This document shows positions 12,201 through 21,501 of a DNA stretch of 64,000 bases, piece after piece. A model generated the notes under the pieces. That model made no database searches. It saw only the letters and a list, made by a program, of their open reading frames with translations, and had not been told where the DNA came from. Source of the stretch: Notospermus geniculatus. Taxonomy: Eukaryota > Nemertea > Pilidiophora > Heteronemertea > Lineidae. The stretch spans positions 169,461 to 233,460 of the forward strand of contig NMRB01000952.1 in NCBI GenBank assembly GCA_002633025.1. Reading direction: 5' to 3'. Each line of letters opens with the position of its first letter. The first letter of the stretch is position 1. A program made the translations under genes and the position numbers.

Positions 12201-15200
12201 AAATGAACAAAAAAAGATTGTTTCAGATTTCATAACACACAGACAATATTGAAACTGACAAACATTTGGTCTCAACCTGCCAAGCTGAGAGCTTATTAGT
12301 AACATTGGGTAAAGTTCGACCAAAAATGCCAAGGCACAGTGAAGAGCATCGGCCTCATGGCAAAGAGGCCACGGGTTTGATTTATTCCCAGCCTAGTTGC
12401 CATTTTGTATTTCCAACTGGTCTGAAAGGATCAATTGAACTGCCCCTTGAATTCCCAGAAACATCTTGACAACCAAGGGTTGTGGTATTTCTGCCACAAT
12501 TTCGGAAAAGAGGGGGCACACTTTGCTAGAAACATTGAAATTTGCTGTGAATTTCAATGATTTATGCCAAATTTCAGAATTTCGCAGTCAATTTTAGAGG
12601 TTTGTTGGCCCAAAGGGGGTATGCACCGGGTGCGCCCCCTTGGATCGCTGCCTGACACCTTCCGACTACACTTGCACAGTGGTGAAGTCTTACGACACAG
12701 CTAATATGTGTGGGGTTCCACTGATGCAAAGTGTCTTCAACACTGTGGGGCAGTAAAAAGTCACTTTACAAAAGCCACACAATCTAAACAGCCGAATGAA
12801 ACCGAGACATCGGGGGTGAGAGAGAAAGATCAGAAATCAGACGTAACTTACCAATCTTCAGATCAGGCCTGGCATTCTTCTTAGGATGTGGGGGCACTGC
12901 AACTGGTTTCTGAAACCCATCCGTTGCGTTTGGCTTCATCTGCTCTGACATGACTGACATCTGAGGTGGTGCTGTGTTCATCGCGAACCTGGACATCGCC
13001 ATCGCATTCGAGGCTGGACTCGCACCGAAGGGTAAAGACGATGGAAGCCCTTGTGAATGGGTCATCCGTGCCGAGTTGGAACAAGTGACCACGCACTGTG
13101 ACATCGTTGTCTGTAGAGCCATCGGGCCTTGCTGTGGCGTAACTGATGACACACCTTGCGACACCATTGAGGGGATTGTACTTCCCAGCTGGCCATCTTG
13201 GATTCCTGCGCCGCTCGGTGATGGGGCGCCGTGGCTACCAGTACTCATCGGCGACATCTGACTCACACTTCCCGGTGACGGTATACAACTTGTCATGCTG
13301 GCGTCCGAGCTGAAGCCCTCTGGCATGTCTGGTGAGTGAGGAAAGAAGACACTATCCCGTCCAGTTATGGGAGACCTAGACGATGGTGATGTTGAACTTT
13401 CACTTGATTTGCTATTCTTTGACTTCTTCTGTGCTCTCTTCTTCGGTCGCTGCTTTGAGGGAACCGTGGCTGTGTTTGTAGAAGGAGCGCCGTTCGGTTT
13501 CGGCAAGATTGGAACCGGGCCTTTCTTTACTTGTGCTTGCAACAAAATAATAACAGGAGTCTGCATACTGGCTGTTGTTGTAATAATACCGGTTGTCTGA
13601 GGGACCTGTGTCCTGTTTTGTTGGAGGTACGGAGGAGAGCACATCGGAGGTTGGCCAAGTTGAGATAGAAGGGCACTTCCTTGTGTGACAGGTGGAATGG
13701 GTGGTGGAGGAGCAGCATGAACTGGATCCTTTTTTCCAGGCATATCCATCTCTGGCATTTCTCCCTGTATGACTTCCGCGATGTCGTCTAAAGCAGCGTT
13801 GCTCTCATCCTGACTGATGTAAGTACTCGTGGTGAGATATCCCTCGTCCTCACTCTCCGAAAACTTGGACAGTCGGTTGCTTGATTCGCTGTGAATGCTT
13901 CCAGGGGAGGCGACCCCGAGACTGTCATGCGGGGACCCAATACCGCTGCTCCCGCTGTAGGGAGAGGAAACGGCACTGTCGTAGGCACACTTATCTTCAG
14001 CAGCTTTGAGGTAATCCTCAATTTGATGGATTTTCTGGCTCGGAAGCTGCTGCTGCTGCTGGGTGATGCTCTCAGGGTGTGGCAGACCATACGGCTTGGG
14101 AGGACTTGGAAACATTTGTTGATTCACACCAAACGATGGGTTCAAAACTGAACTGATAGATGGCAGTGTTGCACTTTGGTTGCATCTTACACCCATGTCT
14201 CCCGGCACGGCTAGTGGATCCTTTATCTCAGGAAAAGGGTAGCCTTGTCCGAGGCCTTGGGCCATGCTTCCTCCCGTCATTCCAGACCGGCTCGATGTCG
14301 TGTAACTTGACGTCTCCCTGGTGTGAAAATCCCCCGGTCCGAGCATCGGCCGCATCACCTTGTTGACATTTTCATCTCCTCCAACGATACCACCCCCTGC
14401 CATGTTCATCTTCCACCCTTTTCGTCTGTAGTCATCACTCCCTCTCTTTTCCGTCGGGATACCTTCTGGTGGAATATGTGCAACGATTTCGTTCCTGGCA
14501 GGATTCCTGTTCGGTAGAACACTTTTATCAAACTCGCTGCAAGGCTTTGCACCGATCTGTGCAATCTGGTGGCCATCGCGGAAATCAGGCGACTCATCAA
14601 TAACGCGGATGTATCCCTTCACATCATTTACATTTATCGAAATTTCGCCTTCAGATTCCTCACTGTCTGTCACGCTACCTTCCTCTGGGTATCTGGCTAT
14701 CTCACTCTCGTGGTTGCCTTCACTCGACCGCGAACCCTTCTTTTTTCCATCCAAACCCTTCTCAACAACAAGTCCCAAACGTGTGACCCCCTCGACAAGA
14801 CCATTAATCTCAGTTTCGTCCTTTTCGACACATTTTGCACAGACAGTAATCTCTGACTCTGCATCAAGCTTCGCCGTTACCGATTCAGGGAAACATTCAG
14901 GATCTGAACCTTCAGCACCACACTTTCCCGATCCAACAGTCAGACATTTCACACTCTCGCAGAGTTCATCCACATCATGACCTTCAGGTCGATGACCTTG
15001 TAAACACTCTGAATGTCCGTCCTTCATCGTCTCGGCACAACACTTTCCCGATCCTACCGCCAGACACTTCACACTCTCGCAGAGTTCGTCCACATCATGA
15101 CCTTCAGGTGGGTGACCTTGTAAACATTTTGAATCTCCGCCCTTCATTGTCTCGAACGTTTCACTTCTATTTTCCACCATTTCACTGGCGCCAAGTTTCC

Positions 15201-15275
15201 CTTCAGAGAATCTTTGATCTCTGAATGTGATTCCGTTGTCTTTGCTTTGTACGATAAAGTTAAACGACTGAATAT
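6248..15275 (-). CDS. nuclear IkB-like ankyrin protein (BCL3 / IkB-zeta class)
   Basis: Atypical IkB proteins bind NF-kB dimers through ankyrin repeats and adjust transcription in the nucleus. Minus-strand exons: 12852-15275, 10724-10910, 9836-9953, 9315-9546, 8868-8977, 7944-8234 and 6248-7567, all in phase. The first coding exon was not found; the first ATG inside the known sequence is at 15180. About 1,560 residues are visible. Residues 1-865 are Ser/Pro-rich and disordered, with a duplicated 40-residue block and a basic KKRAQKKSK stretch that could be a nuclear signal. Residues about 866-1120 hold about six ankyrin repeats (DEDGDSLVHRFIL, TPLYLAIFA, SALHCASKQ, MTPLLIAIQ, DGRNALHFAIEQ, NTGLHIVAG). 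The last 439 residues are Gln/Tyr/Thr-rich repeats. There is no Rel domain, so it is not p100/p105. BCL3, NFKBIZ and NFKBID remain possible orthologues. Confidence 0.85.
6520..7060 (-). repeat. coding minisatellite in the IkB-like C-terminal tail
   Basis: About 14-16 degenerate units of 12-13 codons, each centred on N-Q-T-Y-S-Q (e.g. GVNQTYSQAGTA, TMPGNQTYSQ). The frame is kept throughout. The result is a tail with evenly spaced tyrosines in a Gln/Ser/Thr/Gly background. Confidence 0.93.
8282..8350. repeat. 18-bp tandem repeat in an intron of the IkB-like gene
   Basis: Unit GTGTCCACAACAGTCGGG is repeated nearly perfectly about four times, about 50 bases upstream (on the gene strand) of the exon at 7944-8234. 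Confidence 0.9.
8600..8830 (-). mobile_element. tRNA-derived SINE with tRNA-Ala-like head
   Basis: On the minus strand, 8800-8727 reads as a tRNA-like head: A-box TAGCCTAGTGGTTA, an anticodon arm CCGC-TTTGCAA-GCGG (would read TGC, Ala), and B-box GGTTCGAATCC. A non-tRNA body follows toward 8600. It lies in an intron. The arms do not pair cleanly throughout and there is a body, so I call it a SINE and not a functional tRNA. Confidence 0.7.
10518..10690. repeat. fold-back element, family A (degenerate copy)
   Basis: Shares with five other places in the window the words CCATTGCTGAATCATGGATT, GCAGATCTG and TTTCGGCGGAAGTG. The left arm is more decayed than in the copies at 23722, 33386 and 43423. 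It lies in an intron of the IkB-like gene. Confidence 0.75.
11084..11305. repeat. long imperfect palindrome in an intron
   Basis: Arms of about 95 bases: GGAATCTGAGTTGTGATCC on the left is mirrored by GGATCACAACTCAGATTCC on the right. The inner parts (GCTGCAAATTGCAG and CTGCAATTTGCAAG) also pair. No open frame is conserved. Confidence 0.88.
11381..11485. repeat. fold-back element, family C
   Basis: Inverted arms with CTCTCCCACCCCAGGG and GGTCTCACTCCTCTTCAT on the left and their complements on the right. Relatives are at 18068, 18959 and 32371. The rest of 10911-12851 is intron with nothing coding that I can support. Confidence 0.85.
14908..15147 (-). repeat. in-frame 120-bp duplication in the IkB-like N-terminal region
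   Basis: Two adjacent 120-bp units (15147-15028 and 15027-14908), each encoding 40 residues. Both begin MK-G/D-G-x-S-x-CLQGH, share PEGHDVDELCESVKCL and end in GSGKC. A few residues differ. The cysteines, scarce elsewhere in this disordered region, fall at equivalent positions. Confidence 0.93.
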
Positions 15276-15562
15276 CTGAAAAGACAGAGATGAAAATAGT
15301 CACAAGGTAGATCTTTCCTAATTATACCAGTAGTCTGAACTTCACTGAAAACTGGAAACAAGCAGTGTGCAGTGTTCGCAATGACAAGGCCTAGTAGGCC
15401 TATTCTGTCACTGGTAGAAACAAGGAAGAAGAGTCTTCAATGTACGGTACAGTTCTGCTGAACAAGGCACAAGGCATGACCTTTTAAATATCACATTGCC
15501 CAACAAACAAACAGAGTTTTGGCACATAAGGTAGGGTAGGGTAGGGTAACGCTTCCTTTACA

Positions 15563-15680
15563 TAGAAGTATACGGTATATGAAATAGCCGGTTAACATTG
15601 GTTTCACGGTCATGAATCCTCGGGAAGCCATTGTTAACCGGTGTTTTCGTATACCGTATACTTCAATGTAAGGGAAGCCT
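15563..15680. repeat. fold-back element upstream of the IkB-like gene
   Basis: Arms contain TACGGTATA and CCGGTTAAC on the left, and GTTAACCGG and TATACCGTATA on the right, with outer CTTCCTTTACAT / ATGTAAGGGAAG. A short GGGTA microsatellite (15531-15548) lies just before it. The stretch 15304-16960 shows no supported exon; the missing first exon of the IkB-like gene may be here. Confidence 0.8.
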
Positions 15681-16960
15681 AAGGTCGATCAAGGGTTGCC
15701 TTCACACCGAAAGCCCTCTCCCTAGGACGCCGCGTAGGGAGAGTACAGGTTAGCCAGAGGGCTTTACCACTGGCCTCGGTTTTTGCCCCTGAAACCTTAC
15801 TGCTGACAGCCCCCCACAGGCATAGGCCTATGAAAAGTAGGTCATGCATTATACTGTGGCGTAGGCCTAGGGGGGATGGGCCTAAAAAGTCTCTACTGTA
15901 AAAACCTCCACCATGATAGGCCTAGCTAGCGTAAGGAAGTACCAGTACTGTACTGTAGCGTCCTAGGCCTTGACCTAATCATGGTTGGCCCTACCCTACT
16001 TAGGCTATGCCTAGCCTAAGAAGGGCAAACGTGGGAGAAACAACAGCCCACAAATCCAGGACCAGGATGAGGCAGGTGGCAGGTTTTCTTAGAAGAAGAA
16101 GGGCAGGCAAGGGCCAGGCCAGGGCAGGCCAGCTTACCAGCTTACCAATGTTGTCTCTGGTGATTCACACAGTTCATCCAATTCTTATCTATCAAATTAA
16201 GCAAGAGTTGGTCTGTTTTAATGCACCAAATCACATGAAAACCGACATTCCACGCTCCCAGATCACGAAATCACAGTTTCAGTTTATCATTCAGCAATGC
16301 ATGTCATGATGTGGGAAAACCCACCACTTCCTTGTTTATTTTCAGTCCCGTCAGTGACAGACTACTCAGATGTCTAGCACCAACACACTAAATGTATATG
16401 TAACCGAAACGGAAACCAGTGTACAAATGACATCAAGATCTATTTATAGAAGTAATGTGCTTAATTTATGCATAAACGTCACAAGATGACGTCAGTTCCT
16501 TCGTCTACTGTATGACAATTAGCAGCATTTTTAACTCACTGACCAATGAGATTAGCACATGAACATAAATTGGAACGTGGGTATTTCCAGTCCAACCTCG
16601 TCCCCAGTGCTTTGTAGCTACTGCGATTTGGATGACGAGGTTTGAAATGGGAAAACAGAGGGCGGCATGTCATGAGGGTCCGAATGGCGGGAAAATTCGA
16701 AAGTTGTGAGGGCGCCCGTGAGGGCGCCTCCCACAAAACCAACCTGGAGGGTGGTCATAGCGAGATAGAACTGTCCAACAATGAAAGTAGACACCAAAAA
16801 TGCAGTTAACCCCCCGCCTGAGAATTACCGTATCGGCAGAGTCTTGGCGGCCGCTTCCTTCGTCGCCGCACACAAATTGTGGTGACGCTTTTTACCGGTA
16901 TGTTGAACATAAAAATAGGGTATTTGTGGCCAAGTGTGGGCGTCATACTCGCAGGGACGT

Positions 16961-17350
16961 AGCTAGCAGGGGGCAAGGGGCAAATGCCCCCCAGAGGAAA
17001 AAGGGACGGAACAAATCTTTCCTCTAAAAGGTCATTTCCCCTCTTCAAGCCAAGCCAAGTTATTATGGTGTCAGATGTGGGGAAAAGCATCTAAGAGGAT
17101 TGCTTGAATGGCATTTTTAGAAAGGTTGCGAATAACTAATCCAACTTTTTGGTTACAACGTTACAACGTTGTACACTTGACAACGACCAGGGAACACTGG
17201 TAGAAACGTCGTGTTAAATTAAACCTAGAAAGAGTAACCAAAAAGTTGGATTAGTTTAAATATCTAAGAGGATGCAAATTTTCAATGCTTCCTTCTCTAG
17301 ACTCATTCAAATTTTGCCCCCCGAGGCCATAAGCTAGCTACGCCCCTGAC
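16961..17350. repeat. dispersed repeat with nested fold-back
   Basis: The ends read AGGGACGTAGCTAGCAGGGG and CTAGCTACGCCCCTGA, inverted relative to each other. Within it, 17129-17262 is a second fold-back, with TCCAACTTTTTGGTTAC on the left and its complement on the right. Non-coding. Confidence 0.65.
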
Positions 17351-18063
17351 TGTGTGTAATATTTTTCACTGCCCCCTTTTGCTCTCTGTTTCTGAGTGTC
17401 CGCCAAACGATAAAGCGCCGGCGGGAGCGCCGGGCACTGTCATGCGCCGATTTTCAATCATTCCGGTCAGGCCAAAGGGAGGTGGGGGTAGGCCTACTGG
17501 GGTTGACTAATGACTTACCCGAAAGAACAGCGAGCGCCCGGGATCCTCTCCGTTGAAGCCATGGACGGTAAATACGAAAAACTGGTGGAGGAATGTGATA
17601 AACAACGCGGTGCGCCGGGCGTGCGATCTAAAAATAGGAATGATCCAAAGATTTGGGGATTTCCAGTCCAAACTCTTGATACAGGGATTGTTATCTCCTC
17701 TTCATTTCAAAAAGACGTTGGGTTCATTGAAACGGCTCCTCGTAACATGCGGGGCGGAGGGGTGTGGTTTCCGGAGCGTTGTTTAGGTCCTCAACAATAC
17801 AATAGATAAATAGATAAAAACAGAGCTGGACTTACATTCCTGTTACACTGGCATGATTTCGTTGTAACTCACGTTTCCCACCACTGCCCACACGCAGGGT
17901 AAATGGACCGCGAATAGCCACCTTTGCGGGGTGACCCTGCCCAAAGATAAGCTTGCCTTGCAGTTGGTGATCATTTCTTACAACATGGTGTCCCAATGGC
18001 GTTTTTATTCGTCAGCGAGTACTGCAGAATTTATTGGGCATGCAATTTGTCGGAACAGCAAGC

Positions 18064-18471
18064 TTCATCCTCCCACAGCAGGGCTTTGGTCTCGTTCCTC
18101 CACTCCAGCGGATGAAGAGGAGCGAGGTAAAAACTCCTGCTGTGGATGAACAAGCTTCTAATGTACGCCATTAGTTTGGCTTCAATAGACAAAAGACCCC
18201 GCACCCACTCCCGTTTGAAACGACCCCTCTACACAACGGGCTTGTGACTGAATGGATGGTGTAATAGTTTCCTGCTGGTGCTGGTATTTATTGTTTGAAA
18301 ATAACATGGAGGGCCGATTTCAATGAAAGGGTGTAGACTTAGACGCGTGTAACTTCGTCAAATGCATGGTGGAAGTGCGTGCATTTAGTGAAGTTTAAAG
18401 TCTTAAACACCCTTTGTGAAATCGACCCGGAATGATTGCACAGAATAGTTAGGCGTCAATGAATCTGATAA
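18064..18471. repeat. 408-bp direct repeat, copy 1
   Basis: By eye identical over 408 bases to 18955-19362, offset by exactly 891 bases. Copy 1 ends one base before a single N at 18472. It includes a family C fold-back near 18068-18148. Identity stopping at an N suggests an assembly join that was not collapsed. A real tandem duplication cannot be excluded. Confidence 0.9.
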
Positions 18472-18472
18472 N
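18472..18472. other. single-base N at the end of a direct repeat
   Basis: Single N bases also occur at 34932, 38343, 48447, 56864 and 61410. Those at 18472, 48447 and 61410 coincide with changes of sequence identity in duplicated DNA, so they probably mark joins and not only uncertain calls. Confidence 0.6.
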
Positions 18473-18720
18473 GGGAGACCGGTAGATTTCCAATTGAAGT
18501 CAGTGAACAAGTGCACATGGTGTAGGCCTATGCATGCATGTGCTGAACACACCACACTGTAAACCCCTCCCCCCTTGACCCCCATAATGGAGCAGCCCAG
18601 TTGGCGGGAATACACGATCGGAACAAAATGCGAATTCAAATTCAACTTAACTTGTTGAGTTTATTGATTCATGTTGATTAGCATTGTGCCATTTATTACC
18701 CCTAATGTGAACTACATGTA

Positions 18721-18911
18721 TTGCCTCTCTCAAATATACCCTCTGTGAACTATACCCTCTGTGAACTATTCCCTCTGTCAACTATTCCCTCTGTCAACTA
18801 TTCCCTCTGTCAACTATTCCCTCTGTCAACTATTCCCTCTGTCAACTATTCCCTCTTTGGTTGTCTAATGTAAACAAAGTAGAAATATTCCCTCTGTCAA
18901 CTATTCCCTCT
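18721..18911. repeat. 17-bp tandem repeat
   Basis: Unit TTCCCTCTGTCAACTAT is repeated about six to eight times, with early units reading TATACCCTCTGTGAACTAT. One interruption of about 40 bases precedes the last units. It lies between the two 408-bp copies. Confidence 0.9.
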
Positions 18912-18954
18912 TCGAATTATCGCGCTGAGATTTTGGCGGAAAATACCGCCCATA

Positions 18955-19362
18955 TTCATCCTCCCACAGCAGGGCTTTGGTCTCGTTCCTCCACTCCAGC
19001 GGATGAAGAGGAGCGAGGTAAAAACTCCTGCTGTGGATGAACAAGCTTCTAATGTACGCCATTAGTTTGGCTTCAATAGACAAAAGACCCCGCACCCACT
19101 CCCGTTTGAAACGACCCCTCTACACAACGGGCTTGTGACTGAATGGATGGTGTAATAGTTTCCTGCTGGTGCTGGTATTTATTGTTTGAAAATAACATGG
19201 AGGGCCGATTTCAATGAAAGGGTGTAGACTTAGACGCGTGTAACTTCGTCAAATGCATGGTGGAAGTGCGTGCATTTAGTGAAGTTTAAAGTCTTAAACA
19301 CCCTTTGTGAAATCGACCCGGAATGATTGCACAGAATAGTTAGGCGTCAATGAATCTGATAA
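18955..19362. repeat. 408-bp direct repeat, copy 2
   Basis: Second copy of the 18064-18471 sequence, with no difference seen. It continues into unique sequence (AATATACTCTAGACTCC) that would have followed copy 1 if that copy were not cut by the N. Confidence 0.9.
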
Positions 19363-19504
19363 AATATACTCTAGACTCCTTTACCAAAGGTCAGGGTATC
19401 GCACCGACGACGCGCCCAAATACAAAGATTTCTAGATTTCAAATTTCCCGCGCTCATTATTCAATTTAGTAATGACCGCCCAGACGGGGAATCCCCAAAC
19501 AGGT

Positions 19505-19645
19505 GCGCGTGACGTCATCAGTTCATGTGACTGGGGTGGGCAGAAAAGATAATTGACGGCCGCCATTTTGACGAAGAGTGACATTGTCTCTTTAGAAGAT
19601 TTGCTGCCATTCAACTCTATAATCTGTCATTCCACGCCACGTAAG
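19505..19645 (+). promoter_or_regulatory. candidate promoter and non-coding first exon of PKNOX
   Basis: A perfect CRE, TGACGTCA (19510-19517), is followed about 40 bases later by GGCCGCCATTTTG (19558-19570), a YY1 site of the kind often found just after a transcription start. A good splice donor, CCAC|GTAAGT, lies at 19640/19641. The first coding exon of PKNOX begins after an acceptor at about 21477, so a 5' UTR exon here is plausible. Inferred from motifs and position. Confidence 0.55.
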
Positions 19646-20472
19646 TTACCGATTTGGCATAAAATTAGCCTCTATGTGTAACAATTATTACATTGATGCT
19701 ACATATACCGAGTTATATGCGTTAATAACGTGTTTATAAGCCTAATTTAAGCTGTCAACACGGCCGTGATCTAACAAGGGAGGGCTGGACCTTGTTTATC
19801 TGGCGCATTCGATCACATTGCAATAATTCATCCTGTCAATTAAATACCTTCTATATTATGATCTCTAAGTGACAGGTGGTCACTGATGCCCGCTATCAGG
19901 CGCTAACTGGGGTCAAATGACTTGTAATCCTGTGTATATTTCGGGGTATTGTACTCCTTTGTGTTGTAATATTTTGAAGCCATTTTCCCCCAGCGTTTTC
20001 TGAATGCGGTAATGCAGCGCGCCGTCAACTTTTTGTGAAACACGTGTATATTACGCGACGATGCTGAACCTGACCTAGAAGTATGGGTGTGTTCCAATGA
20101 TTGGCAGGTGCTCGACTCTTGTTATATTTATCACTTAGTTGACGATGAAGCCTACTTTTTATTGTCAAGAAAATCGTGTGATTGAATAAGCAGATACAAT
20201 GTAGACGCGTCGCGTCGTCCACATGGCTGGGTCATTGAGTTTATTGAGCGTGGCGCGTCAGTGACATGTGTCTGTTTCGGGTTAATTGATTGTGATGGCG
20301 TTGATTGGTGATTGACATTCAGACCAAGATGAGGATGCCAATTAAATTAGGCCTGTGACTTGTTGATATGTAACCACGGAAACATGCAGTTATGTTTAAA
20401 TTTGCTGCTGATGGAGGCCCTTTGCCAGGCCTTCAAACAAATATCATTGTTTTGTCAACACACACTGACTTA

Positions 20473-20682
20473 AAGGAGCACGGTATTGCCACTTTTTCGC
20501 GACAGCCGGCGCCACCGCGCCACTCTCCAACCCAAGGGTCTGACTACGTCTCGGCGAATGACCCGATTTACTGCGTACATTTTGTAATGCATTTTTGTAG
20601 TTCGTCTTACTGCCGCCAGGTGGCTCCCTCTACGTCGGCAGTCAAATAACGCATTTGAGATCCAATACCGTGCTCCTTTAAG
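20473..20682. repeat. terminal-inverted-repeat element
   Basis: Ends read AAAGGAGCACGGTATTGCC and, inverted, AATACCGTGCTCCTTT. The interior carries ACATTTTGTAATGCATTTT, similar to 38865-39015, so a dispersed family is likely. Confidence 0.82.
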
Positions 20683-20812
20683 TAAATTGTCATCTTTTGA
20701 GGGAAATTAAGGGTTCAAAACAAGAGAAACAGTTGATAAATAAAAGACTAAAACTGTTGCCATGGTGACCTGTATCATCAATCACTCTAGATGATAAAAA
20801 ACTGTTTAACCC

Positions 20813-20926
20813 CTCAACTGGGTACGGCGTACTATTACGTCATTACACAATCTGGGAACCCTGGAAACACCCGAGGATCTCAGGTCAGCTTGCGTAAGGC
20901 GTAATAGTACGCCCTGCAACTGCAAG
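20813..20926. repeat. fold-back element
   Basis: Left GGTACGGCGTACTATTACG pairs with right AAGGCGTAATAGTACGCC; about 60 bases of loop. Non-coding. Confidence 0.75.
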
Positions 20927-21236
20927 GAAATGGCGCTTCACATTGCATACATTATATCATGTCTGGAACCTTATGTGTCAATACTTTTTTTGGCAATTCT
21001 TTTAAGAAAGAAAAAAATTCAACTAAAAAAATTACACAATTAAGGGCTAACACCCTTAGAGCGCCGTTACCGAGTACGACAATTCTCTTTTTAAGGACCA
21101 TTACCGAGTATACTCGGTAAAGGTCATAAAATTTTCAAAACACGTGCATTTTGGGCAATTTTTTTTCTTTTTTCAGGAAAAAAATTTTATTCGAAAAAAA
21201 CCTGGTCACGGGGGAAGGAAAAGTTCTAAGGGTTAC

Positions 21237-21437
21237 ACAGGCAAAATTTTCGTATATAAATTTTTATACCGCATGAATTTATATAAATTTTATGTGGATT
21301 CTATATAATATCTATATAGGCAATATTATATAGATTTTATGTTATATTAATTTTATATACAAACTATATAAAATTGCTTATATAAAATTTATATAGAATT
21401 TATATAAATCCCATGCTGAAAAATTTTGCCTGTGTAA
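21237..21437. repeat. AT-rich fold-back element before PKNOX exon
   Basis: Outer ends ACACAGGCAAAATTTT and AAAATTTTGCCTGTGT are exact complements. The interior is a string of ATATAAATTTTATA-type words that would also fold. It ends about 40 bases before the acceptor of the first coding PKNOX exon. Confidence 0.88.
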
Positions 21438-21501
21438 AGATCATGATCACGTTTTCAATTTTAACATCTTTCAGGAATGTGGCATCAATGACTGCAGCAG
21501 G

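Noticed and set aside
13367-13600. Plus-strand open frames across 12974-14980
   Set aside because: They are shadows of the large minus-strand exon of the IkB-like gene, with no splice logic or family motifs of their own.
16007-16309. Arg/Lys-rich plus-strand frame near 16.0 kb
   Set aside because: No splice context, no recognisable domain, and it lies in repeat-rich DNA. I could not connect it to the missing first exon of the IkB-like gene.
17510-17809. 99-residue plus-strand frame
   Set aside because: No similarity that I recognise, no promoter or intron structure, and it lies next to fold-back DNA.
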